Positions 55,285 through 64,000 of a stretch of 64,000 nt of DNA are shown here, in pieces; the stretch's first letter is position 1; every line of letters begins with the position of its first letter. The translations under genes were made by a program, and so were the position numbers. The notes beneath the pieces were generated by a model. That model was not told the origin of the DNA and did no database searches. It was given only the letters and a program-made list of their open reading frames with translations. The stretch covers positions 4,159,501 to 4,223,500 of the forward strand of contig CM075765.1 of assembly GCA_037974665.1 (NCBI GenBank), read 5' to 3'. This DNA comes from Ehretia macrophylla (taxonomy: Eukaryota > Streptophyta > Magnoliopsida > Boraginales > Ehretiaceae).

Positions 55285-56812
55285 GGCAAGATTTACAATT
55301 GGCATGTTATTACTCTCCTCACCCTGTGACTCCTCGCTGGACTGGTCATTCTCGCGGTTAAGGTCCTTTGTGATCTTTTCAGCTGCAACTCGAGTCTCGG
55401 GGTCCAAGTTAGGGATCTCCTACAATTTGGCATTTGGGGGCTCTACGATATCATTAAAGCTCGATTTGACATTGCGGTAAAAAGTTCTAGCCAGATCTCA
55501 GGACTTGAGCTAGCCCCTGAAGTAGCCCAAGACATAGCTATATTGGGTTGTCTCGTCAGAGTTCTCAACTAGGAACTTCACTTCCCCTTCGTCGTCCTTG
55601 AAGGCTTGGATCGCCTTCTTGCCGTCGACCCCAACTTTCTCATCGAAGCCCTTGAGCTTCCCCTTAGCCTCTCCGTTCTCGCCTCGAACTTTCTCGAGCT
55701 TCTTCCCGTGATCCTCTAAAAGCTTGGCTCAGTCTAAGGTTGAGGCCTGAAGCTCCTGATCCTTCTGTTGAAGCTGTTTCTTCAGGCGCTCGATTTCGTT
55801 GCCGTACTTCTTGAACCGCCTCTTAGCATCGAGTTGGTCATGCGACTGCTCGGTCTTGACACACTGGTAGCGGTACTCGAGCTCGATGAAGTACCTTTGC
55901 ATCTTGACGAAGAGCACGGGCACAATGAGGATATGGGACTCAGCCTGAAAGATAACAAAGAAAGATGGTCAGTTGAGTTTAAAATCGGCCTGGAAAAGAA
56001 TGAGAGAAAATGAAGACTTGTAGTGGCGGTTGTGGTCTGTATCGCGTCGACCACCTAATAATCTGGCTGCTTGCTTAGGCTAGGGTCGCGTTGGTCCGAG
56101 GTGGTGGTCACCATCACTTGACTTTGGGTGCTGCGAGAGACCTCTAGCCCTTTTCCTTGATCTTTGGTCCTAACCCGGGATCTCTTTTTTTTGAGGAGAA
56201 ACCCCCTCATCTCAGGCTCCAGAGGGCTCTTTGATAGAGACCCCCTAGGCTGGCCTTTTCTTCGGGACGAAGTCACATTTCCTCAGCTTCTTGGAAGAAA
56301 CCTCTTTGGTGAGTTCGCCCCGACCCTTAGAAAGATCTTCAGTAGTACAAGGGGGCCTTGTCCTCGATATTTGAGACACGGTGGGCCCTACACCCTGACC
56401 CTTGGATGAAATAGAGTCCTGGCTCTGGCTGAAGTTGCTGAACTTGCTCATTGCAAAGGCCTTGCCTGCTTTACTCATACCTGAAGAAAAAGAAGAAGGG
56501 TTAGAGACCCGTAATAGTAATCACAAAGTAAAGAGAGTGAAGAGGCTCTGGAGTACGAAGAGGTCAGGTCCAAAACTTAGAGACTGACCTTTCTCTTTGG
56601 GAGGCTTATCCTTGAGTAGACCAGGATATGGCTTGTCTCCGTCAATCGGTTCTAACCCAAACAACATGGAGGCCTAAATCCTCTCCCATTCCAAGTGTCA
56701 ATCGGCATTCATCAGATTCTTGGGCGCGAGTAGCACTGGGAGATCGGCCGTTTTTTAGGCAGATAGCTTGGGGGGGGGGGGTTATTAGCATTATTTGATA
56801 AGCTGTGGATCC
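55285..56812 (-). pseudogene. Antisense ORF of Tat-type element D, main part
   Basis: Minus-strand gene related in layout to the aORF of element C. 56245-56478 opens with 'MSKAGKAFAMSKFSNFSQSQ'; 56055-56276 is basic and Ser/Lys-rich. A probable intron ends with TATCTTTCAG near 55948. Downstream are 'VKMQRYFIELEYRYQCVKTE', a strongly charged coiled-coil-like stretch ('KKYGNEIERLKKQLQQKDQE', 'KLLEDHGKKLEKVRGENGEA'), and an acidic C-terminal part ('NDQSSEESQGEESNN') reaching the E insertion. Only a few TAG/TGA stops occur in the coiled-coil exon. Function unknown; the other end is truncated by an LTR at 56813. Confidence 0.65.
56770..56781 (+). repeat. Poly(G) run
   Basis: Twelve consecutive G in the aORF region of element D, 31 bases from the LTR junction. 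Confidence 0.85.
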
Positions 56813-57718
56813 TGTCACGGCCCGACCCAACCCCAAGCTAAAGGTTAAGTCTGGACCCGACAAACAGACAGAGTCTCCCCTGTACCGTGGACATTCTAAA
56901 AACCTGTAAACGCTCAATAAAGCCACATTATAACAAGACAAGCTTTTATAACTAAGGTTCAAAGGTTCAAGGCCATCCAAGCCTTGAGACATACAGTAGT
57001 TCAGATTCACACAAGCATGCATCCAACTTAACTTATTTACAAAACCGCTTATCATGCCACTCCATGATAGCATTGAAACAATCTTGGAAGTTGAAAACAA
57101 ACATACATTAGAACATTCACTCCCAAGCATGCAAAGTAGCTAGAAATAGAAACATAAGTTATTATATGCCGTGGTTCCAAATCTATTACTACAACATCTA
57201 TCTTTCAACTTGCAACTACATAACATATACATAGCTTTTAGGCTACAAAATAGAATATAAAGTAAACAAACGAGTTCTTCATTAAACAACAAGAACATAA
57301 ACCACCTTAGGCAACTAGACACATCAATTAAGGCAATGGTTCAGTCTGAACCTCCGGTTCTTCTTCCTCTACCAAATCTAGCTGGGGATCACCCACAGTG
57401 TCTCCTAAAACATGTTAGCGAGGTATGCCCAGTGAGGGATAAAGACCAAATGGGATGTGCAATGCAACAAATATAACAATTAACAAGAAAAGAAAGTAAA
57501 GTATATTTGAAATAGTAAATAACCACATATATCAAAGGATACGATACACTTAACCCCAAACTCCATGATTCTCTTATCTTTGGCCACGAACCACGATCCA
57601 CGAACCACGATCAATGTGCCGAAAAATTCTTAATCACCTCAGTGGGTGTACTCCGGATGTACCCCGATAATCCTACGACCCAATATCCCCTAGCAATCTT
57701 TGGACCAGGCAAATGAGG
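56813..57718 (-). repeat. LTR 3' portion (minus strand), probably 3' LTR of element I
   Basis: Starts TGTCACGGCCCGACCC. It matches, in reverse, the last ~900 bases of the A and E LTRs up to the core motif (CAGTGGGTGTACTCCGGATGTACCCC at 57641-57666). It breaks off at about 57718, where the match to the family consensus stops. Same family and strand as element I, so it is probably that element's truncated 3' LTR. GATCC (56808-56812) would be the target duplication, but its partner is outside the window. Confidence 0.75.
57328..57404 (-). other. Candidate acidic exon in the 56813-57718 LTR
   Basis: 77 bases on the minus strand after ATGTTTTAG, phase 2, with D-P-Q-L-D-L-V-E and a C-terminus E-V-Q-T-E-P-L-P, then TAA. 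Uninterrupted in this copy; the stop codon differs from A (TAG) and 40124-40197 (TGA). Confidence 0.42.
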
Positions 57719-58446
57719 TACCTCGGGTGCGTGAGTAATGGAGAGTTACAAGAAGAATGGTTGAGATCGTGATGCCGTTTGGAGCTACACCAACTAGAGT
57801 ATCCTTTATTGATTGGTCATTATAGTTGTGTGTTTATATTGTATTGATGTTTAATTGCGTGTTTACTGCTTAAACGATCATTTCCAAGGAGTATAGTAAA
57901 TACTGTTAGAGATCTATCAAATCCTCACTGAGTTTGTTTTATATAAGCTCACTCTCTATTATTGCATGCATACATGTATTATTGAGCAAGATTACGGGTA
58001 CGTGCCTCAGGAAGCTGAAAATGTGCCTTACGTGGATGAGTCTTATGTGCAGGAGTCTTTGCCATGAGATTGTTTATAGTTATTTTAACATGATGTATTG
58101 TAAAACCTACCTTAGTATGAAGACATATGTATGTTAACTTAGTAGTCTTTCTTTTGATCATGTTTAGATTACTAAGTTGGTTTTAATTTATTTTGCATTG
58201 TATACTAAAGTTAAGGTATTATGTTGGAACGGAGGCGTATAACTAAGAATGATTATTGTATAGTATGGTTATTTTGTATGTTGTTAACTTAATCGATGAG
58301 TTGATCATTGAATGGTTGAGGAGTTTGGTTGTATGATATTCTGAGAGGTTGGTTTAGAGCCTCGGTGTCTTAATTATTGTCGTTACACTGCCGAAATTCT
58401 GTTGCGTCCTGACTGATTATAGGTGGGGTCGAGTTGGGGCGTGACA
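57719..58446 (+). repeat. 3' fragment of a different Ty3-type LTR
   Basis: The sequence changes abruptly at about 57718 to a plus-strand LTR end: CCTCACTGAG motif at 57924-57933, then a final GGGGTCGAGTTGGGGCGTGACA ending at 58446. No PBS or PPT adjoins. It encodes a peptide ending Y-V-Q-E-S-L-P, then TGA (58065-58067), the same C-terminal pattern as in the other LTRs. Confidence 0.65.
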
Positions 58447-58453
58447 TTAAGGG

Positions 58454-59027
58454 TGAAATATCCCACATCGAATGCGGAGACCCTGGGATTGCTTGATATA
58501 TTGGGATGCCTCATTGTATCGTGTAGGCGCGTTTTCCTGGAAGTGGCCAAGAGGCGACAAAACCGTGAGGAATATGGGCCCTAGAGCGGACAATACGTAC
58601 ATAGTGGCGTCTTGGGCTTGGCTCGCCGTAATGTCCTTGGTGTGCTCACACGGGGTTTAATCTGTGGGGTGCGCTACAGGCGCGGGGGTTGGGTTCGAGT
58701 TGTTACAAAGGTGGTATCAGAGCCGACATGTTCGCATGGCCAGCGAGGACGCTAGGTCCCGAGGGGGGGCGGATGAAATATCCCACATCGGATGCGGAGA
58801 CCCTGGGATTGCTTGATATATTGGGATGCCTCATTGTATCGTGTACGCGCGTTTTCTTGGTAATGGCTGGGAGGCGACAAAACCGTGAGGGGTATGGGCC
58901 TCAGAGCGGGCAATACGTATATAGTGGCGTCTTAGGCTTGGCTCGCCGTAATGTCCTTGGTGTGCTCGCACGGGGTTTAATCCGTGGGGTGCACTATAGG
59001 CGCGGGGGTTGGGTTCGGGGCGTTACA
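58454..59027 (+). mobile_element. TRIM element (miniature LTR retrotransposon)
   Basis: Two 254-base LTRs (58454-58707 and 58774-59027), both starting TGAAATATCCCACATCG and ending GTTACA. They are separated by only 66 bases holding an iMet PBS (TGGTATCAGAGCC, 58712-58724) and a polypurine-like GAGGGGGGGCGGA just before the second LTR. No coding capacity. The flanks are AAGGG (left) and GACTC (right), so no target duplication. Confidence 0.9.
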
Positions 59028-59589
59028 GACTCTCCCCCTTTCAATTTCTCTAAGATTTTCAACAAATGAGGATCCGTTTGTTGAGCTTCTCTAATCCTGG
59101 ATAATAATAGGGATTGAATCTGCAAACTTGCAAATCGAATACTAGAATCTGAAGTCTTAGGCTTCCATAGACATAGTCCTTCTATGAACTCCCAATTTTT
59201 GATGATTAGACTGGCAATTGTAGCCTTTTGGCTTAAAGCATCAGCAACAATATTAGCCTTACCTGGCAGATAATTGATAGTGCAATTATAATCCTCAAAC
59301 AAGTCCAACCAACGCCTCTACCTCATATTCAACTCGTTCTGAGAAAAGAGATATTTCAGACTCTTGTGATCAGTAAAGATTTCAAATTTATTACCCCAAA
59401 GATAGTGACGCCATTTCTTTAGTGCAAAGATGATAGCTGCAAGCTCAAGATCATGCGTCGGATAATTAAGTTCATAAGGTTTCAATTTTCTAGAAGTATA
59501 GGCAATAACTTTTCCATTCTGCATCAATACACAGCCCAAACCTTCCTTAGAAGTATCACTATAGATTACCAGATTATCAGTACCCTTAG
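59028..59589 (-). pseudogene. Element I RNase H (second part) and linker
   Basis: '[19 protein letters not shown]', '[20 protein letters not shown]', '[20 protein letters not shown]', a TAG at a Gln codon near 59316, then 'LFEDYNCTINYLPGKANIVA' and 'SRIREAQQTDPHLLKILE'. Ends where the TRIM starts. Confidence 0.92.
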
Positions 59590-61015
59590 TGTAACGACCC
59601 CAACCCGGCCCTTCTCAAGACTAGGTCAAAGTCTGCGTTTATCGTCATTGCGAGTTCATAACTTTCTATTAAAAGGAACAATAAATAAAGAATTACTTAA
59701 TAACAAACCTTTATATTATAATTTAAGTACAAAAGGGTATTACAACATCTGAGATCTGATAACTACCCGACTATTTACAAACTAGGGTTTCAACACAGCT
59801 ACCCTTCCACCCAAAATTAATACAACAAACTCTAATTTTTACAACTTGGATCCAACAATGACAGCAAAAGGCTTCGAGCATGTAAACATTCAAAGTCAAT
59901 TTCCATTTCAAGCTAAGCTGCACCTGCACTGGGGGGAAAAAAACGGTGAGCTCTGGGGAAGCTCAGTGAGGATAGAATAGAAGAGTTTTGAAAACATATT
60001 TGGTCGGTCTCTTTTGTAAATCATAATGCAATTCACGTATGGTAGTATAACAAACTGTCCATATAAGATATAATAGCATATGATAACTAGTAGTAAATTA
60101 TTATCACATTTGAGTCATATATAATAACAAAAATGACATTTAGGTAAACAATAGTGGCATATATCCACAACAGATATCAGTCTACTCTCTGAGGGTGGAA
60201 TGCCAAGCGAGAGTAGGACACTACTCTCCAAGGGTGGTACCAAGTGAGAGTAGGAACAAGTCAAGTATTTCATGAGGTGGCCAGCCTTGATCACAATTTC
60301 AACTTCTTATCTCTCCCAAGAGGATACTCCGGATTGTATCCAAAATCTACGACCCAGCATCTCCAAGGGCGGTAGGGGTCCCAAGCGAGAAGAGGGAATA
60401 GGACCACGATAGACACGGGAGTACCGGCAAGCCCTATGCCGCCCAGCGTTCGTGCAAGCTATCGGGCCTGAGGTTGTAACCCCCAAGTACACACAAGCAT
60501 GCACAAGTAGTTATAGAACACACAACAAATCAGATGGGGATCAACTAAAGTGGTTGTCCCGGCAAGTAATAAATATTTTCTTGGCAATAGAATAACGACT
60601 ATAATCAAGCAATTTTCAAGTATAAATAGGGCATTATGACGGCATGCAAATAACATGTATAACATTTATGTAAATATTTGGGCAACATCTCTGCTTATCT
60701 TATGATAAAACGAGCAGTAAATATTATCTAAGTCAACTCTAATTCAAATAAATAAAGAATATTAATAAGCATGATATTTATCTCATGCTAGAATATTAAA
60801 ATAATAAATCATGTTATAGACATATAATAATCATACAAACATATAAGATGCTGTTTTTAGTAAAATCTCCTCACCTCAAAATGCCAAAAATTGAAAAAGA
60901 TTCAGACCCGTTTTGAAACTTTCGGAATGTTAACTAAACTGAATCGATATAATTTAGTAAAATCGGGTCAGAGAAAAATATCTGTCTGTTTGATTTCAGG
61001 GGGTCAAGTGACCCC

Positions 61016-61025
61016 TTTATATAGT
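61016..61025 (-). promoter_or_regulatory. TATA box of the 59590-61764 LTR
   Basis: Minus strand CTATATAAAG, 38 bases downstream of the nearest ACGTGTC motif of the ABRE cluster. Confidence 0.6.
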
Positions 61026-61042
61026 TTTTCAAAGTTGACGCA

Positions 61043-61212
61043 TGCAGGACAGGTGTCCTGCCACGTGTCTCACATGTGTGGCACGTGTCCATGCATGTGT
61101 GACACGTGTCCCCCTACGTGTCACGCATGCGTAACATGTCCACGCATGTGTGACACGTGTCCCTCCACGTGTCTTACATGCGTGGCACATCCACGCATGT
61201 ATGACACGTGTC
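61043..61212 (-). promoter_or_regulatory. Cluster of seven ABRE/G-box-like motifs with minisatellite structure
   Basis: The plus strand has seven exact ACGTGTC at 61063, 61083, 61104, 61116, 61155, 61167 and 61206. They are embedded in imperfect repeats of a CATGCATGTGTGACACGTGTCC-type unit of roughly 20-50 bases. ACGTGTC fits the ABA-responsive core ACGTGKC. It lies immediately upstream of the LTR TATA box in minus orientation, the U3 position. Confidence 0.75.
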
Positions 61213-61764
61213 CTAAAACACTTGTCACTCTCCGAGAGTGACATTAACATTCCACTTTTTTACCCGTTTCGCATGTAAGTGTACTGATTTTCGTATTTTC
61301 GGGCCGGAATGTAATTTTGCCAAACTTCACCGTTAAGTAGTACAAGTTAAAAGAAACTCAATGGCGTATACCAGTTTTTTGAAACGGAATCCCGATTTTC
61401 CTATAATTGGTCCCGGAGTGAAACCCCTTTTCCGGACCAAAAACCCCTAAATTCAAAAAAAAAACTGCCAAAATGACCAGAAAAGTTAAAGGAAATCACC
61501 CATACTCTTGTAAGCAGCTGAAAAGTTTTATTTAGTCATGATATAGAGCTTTACATCCCTTTAATGACTCTAAGCTTAATGTTATAAGAACACTTAATAA
61601 TAGGTTACTATTAATCGTAATACCAATTGATTTTTAAATAATAAGACAATTAACTATAAATTAAATGTAGACAAATAATCACAAATGCACATTTGTTCAA
61701 AAATAACAAAAGAAATAAATATAAATAAATACTTGTAAATGCATGGTCGGGCTCGGGTATTACA

Positions 61765-62817
61765 CTCAGGTAGAACAAGAATAGGAGTTGTGGTTAATCT
61801 CTTCTTCAATTCTTGGAAGCTAGCCTCACATTTCTCATTCCAGTCAAATACAATCTTCTTTCGAGTAAGCTGAGTCAATGGTCCAGCAATTTTAGAGGAA
61901 TCCTTGACAAACCTTCTGTAATAACCTACTAAGCCCAAAAAACTACGAATTTCTGTAACAGTCTCCAGCCGTTTCCATGCCATGACAATCTCAATCTTCG
62001 CTGGATCAACAACAATTCCGTCCTGAGAAATAATATGGCCCAGAAAAGTAACTTGCCTTAACCAGAACTCACACACACAGAACTTCGTGAACAATTTATG
62101 TTCTTGAAGAGTCTGTAGTATAATCCTGAGATGTTGTTCATGTTCAGCCTCAGATTTAGAGTATACAAGGATATCATCAATGAAAAAACCCACAAACTGA
62201 TCCAGATATAGACGGAATACTCTCTGCATCAAATCCATGAATGCGGCAGGAGCATTAGTTAACCCAAATGGCAGAACAACAAACTCATAATAACCATACC
62301 GAGTTTTGAAAGCAGTTTTGAGAACATCATCTGACTTAATTCTTAACTGATAATAGCCCTGCCTCAGATCGAATTTAGAAAATACCCTGCCACCTTGCAG
62401 CTGATCAAGTAACTCCTCAATCAAAGACAATGGATATTTGTTTTTGATAGTTACCTGATTAAGACCCCGATAATCAATGCATAAGTGAAGAGATCCGTCT
62501 TTCTTTTTAACAAATAAAACTGGTGCACCCCAAGGTGAATAACTCAGTTGAATGAATCCTTTCTCAAGTAAGCCCTGCAATTGAACTTTCAATTCCTGCA
62601 ATTCGGGTGGAGCCATTCTATACGGAGTCCTAGAGATAGGTGTAGTCCCCGGCAATAAATCAATCTTGAACTCTATCTCTCTATTGGGCGGTAAACCAGG
62701 TAATTTCTCAGGAAAGACCCTCGGAAACTCTCTCACAATAGGTAAATCATTCAATTTCAACTGGTCCACAGGTTGATTAATCAAATATGCAAGATAAGCC
62801 TCACAACCTTTGCTCAA
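61765..62817 (-). pseudogene. Element I reverse transcriptase and RNase H start
   Basis: A 351-codon minus-strand frame before the solo LTR: '[20 protein letters not shown]', '[20 protein letters not shown]', '[20 protein letters not shown]', '[19 protein letters not shown]', '[20 protein letters not shown]', '[17 protein letters not shown]' (both aspartates kept), '[20 protein letters not shown]', '[15 protein letters not shown]'. RT looks structurally complete. The apparent C-terminal extension to 61654 is solo-LTR sequence. Confidence 0.93.
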
Positions 62818-63423
62818 CTATTTGGATGCTCTAATGGACGAAATGATAGAAGTTCCAGTTGATTTTCTACTACCAACTATTTCAATTACAGGCTGGTCAG
62901 GCATTTCTAATCTCACAATCTTTTTTCTATAGTCACGCTGCGCATAATAACTTCCCAACCAATCTATCCCCAATATAATTTCAAAGTCATTGAAGGGTAG
63001 AATAATCAAGTCAGCAGGAAATACACGACCCTCAATAAAAATATTACATGCCCTGTAAATAGATCCAGTAACAAACTTCGGACCCATAGGAGTGTAAACC
63101 ACAATCTCATGCAACAGTTTATCATGATTCAATTTTGCATTTTGTGCACAAGTAGGAGTAATAAATGAATGCGAAGCTCTGGAATCAATTAAAACTTTAA
63201 CCGATTGATCATTAAGAAGAAAAGTACCTTCCACTACAGTTGTTGTATCCGGAAGTTCCTCTGCATCTAAGGCAAATACTCGGGCTTGACCCTGTGGTAC
63301 TGGTGCTGCAGTTGATACCATGGTCTGATTGCCCTGACCAGATGTTTGACCCCTAGTATTTTTGAATTTCGGGCAATATTTAGCCTTGTGTTGATCACTA
63401 CCACATCCGGTACATCGGCCCAA
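62818..63423 (-). pseudogene. Element I second zinc knuckle and protease
   Basis: 201-codon minus-strand frame. 'CTGCGSDQHKAKYC' is an intact CCHC knuckle, then 'ARVFALDAEELPDTTTVVEG'. The protease active site D-S-G is D-S-R here ('VLIDSRASHSF'), so it should be inactive. 'FEIILGIDWLGSYYAQ' and 'KSTGTSIISSIRASK' follow, then TAG. Confidence 0.92.
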
Positions 63424-64000
63424 TCTCTTCCAACAATTCTACTCAGTATGACCCTGGCGTTGATAGAAGCTACACTGCTGGTGACGTCTTGCAACAGTGC
63501 CTCCCGAATAAGCTCTATAAGAAGAGGTAGCTGAACTACCTTGCTAAGATCAAGCTACAACTAGACGAGACTGTCGCTGATTCTGACTCTGAACTGGTCG
63601 TGCCTGAGTCTGAGTTGGCCCAACATAACTCTATGCCTACCTCGGCTGCGGACTCTGCCCAACTGAAAAAGTTTGCCTCTGGTACCCCTGACTCTATGAC
63701 TGGAACTGCCGCTTACTCGATTGACTAGTCTCAGCCAACACATCTGCCTTGCGTTTTTCATACCTCGAGACGACTCTAACCACTGCAGCATAATTAGGGT
63801 AATCATTCGCAGACAGATTAAGCATAATATCACTTCTCAACCCCATGATGAATCTCTGCATTTTCATGTCCTCTGGCTGTACCAAAGCCGGCACATAACG
63901 GGAGAGCCTAGTAAAAGTAGCCTCATACTGATTCACTGACATATTTCCCTGCTTCAAAGATATGAACTCTGCTTGGCGTCTCTCATGGGCAACCACTGAT
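63424..64000 (-). pseudogene. Element I gag, C-terminal part
   Basis: Minus strand from the window edge: 'HERRQAEFISLKQGNMSVNQ', 'YEATFTRLSRYVPALVQPED', 'RFIMGLRSDIMLNLSANDYP', a Gln/Arg-rich linker with frameshifts, and a first knuckle near 63470 (degenerate). Matches gag of E. Confidence 0.9.

Larger units (their letters stand above)
35600..56812 (+). mobile_element. Tat-type Ty3 element D, heavily nested
   Basis: Contains the end of a 5' LTR, PBS, gag, protease, RT, RNase H, a second archaeal-type RNase H, integrase, a tandem-repeat spacer and an antisense ORF. The dual RNase H and antisense ORF mark the Tat lineage. It is interrupted by two solo LTRs (38241-38820, 39595-42018) and by complete element E (45219-55284). 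The sequence past 56812 is broken by another LTR; its 3' LTR is not seen. The left limit is approximate. Confidence 0.88.
59590..61764 (-). mobile_element. Ty3-type solo LTR (2.2 kb) in element I RNase H
   Basis: Starts TGTAACGACCCC and ends GGGTATTACA, flanked by CTTAG (59585-59589) and CTCAG (61765-61769), a duplication with one change. No internal region. Minus orientation: the TATA (CTATATAAAG, 61016-61025), the core motifs at 60310-60470 and the CCTCACTGAGC motif at about 59962 follow the order seen in other LTRs. A separate family from A and E. Confidence 0.9.
59028..64000 (-). mobile_element. Ty3 chromodomain element I (E-like), minus strand, partial
   Basis: Minus-strand gag-pol running from beyond the right edge to 59028, where it is cut by the TRIM in the RNase H-integrase linker. 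The integrase is missing. A solo LTR (59590-61764) interrupts RNase H. Proteins are nearly the same as element E, so same family. The truncated LTR at 56813-57718 is probably its 3' LTR. Confidence 0.9.

Noticed and set aside
56642-57130. 162-codon minus-strand ORF
   Set aside because: It runs from the LTR at 56813 into the element D aORF region; a chance chimera across an insertion junction with no domain.
10480-61764. Orientation bias: the three large solo LTRs are all on the minus strand
   Set aside because: Only three events, and the small solo LTR at 38241 is on the plus strand; too few to mean anything.
1-64000. tRNA, rRNA or CRISPR arrays
   Set aside because: None recognised; direct repeats present are LTRs, a TRIM and short tandem duplications. 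tRNA-like matches are only primer binding sites.

Overview
This window looks like repeat-rich nuclear DNA of a flowering plant, most likely a eudicot. It holds one recognisable host gene, a six-exon gene for cytosolic ribosomal protein L7a (RPL7A, minus strand, 34546 to 32608). Almost everything else is transposable elements nested in one another. The evidence for a plant is the RPL7A sequence, its short T-rich GT-AG introns and telo-box promoter, plant-type LTR retrotransposons primed by initiator-Met tRNA, Tat-type Ty3 elements with a second RNase H and an antisense ORF, and an Emigrant-like MITE.

Left stack (1-31.1 kb), outermost to innermost. Tat-type Ty3 element C (its integrase resumes at 26606, followed by an antisense ORF and a putative 3' LTR) was invaded by chromodomain Ty3 element B (20546-26605). 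B was invaded by a minus-strand Ty1/copia element (1-3350 plus 16345-20545). That element was invaded by chromodomain Ty3 element A (3351-16339, TSD TATAC) and by an Emigrant-like MITE (16639-17283). A in turn carries a 3.0-kb solo LTR inside its integrase (10480-13485, TSD GATTA). The left halves of the copia element, B and C lie outside the window.

Middle (31.1-35.6 kb). A flank with a second Emigrant-like MITE (31629-32272) leads to RPL7A and its promoter. A 90-bp tandem duplication lies in RPL7A intron 2. Intergenic DNA follows.

Right stack (35.6-64 kb). Tat-type element D has an LTR end and PBS near 36082, then gag, protease, RT, RNase H, a second RNase H, integrase, and an antisense ORF reaching 56812. 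It is interrupted by a 580-bp copia-like solo LTR (38241-38820), a 2.4-kb Ty3 solo LTR (39595-42018), and the complete chromodomain element E (45219-55284, TSD GGCAA). At 56813 starts a minus-strand LTR fragment of the E/A group, probably the 3' LTR of minus-strand element I (59028 to the window end). Between them lie a foreign LTR fragment (57719-58446) and a 574-bp TRIM element (58454-59027) whose flanks do not match, marking a rearrangement. Element I itself carries a 2.2-kb solo LTR (59590-61764) with seven ABRE-type motifs beside its TATA box.

All retroelement ORFs are broken, mostly by transition-type stop codons. The two features that may be under-described are (a) a short acidic C-terminal exon of conserved length and phase, preceded by a splice-acceptor-like sequence, inside the LTRs of at least four Ty3 families, and (b) the antisense ORF of the Tat elements, which has its own TATA box and a spliceable intron.
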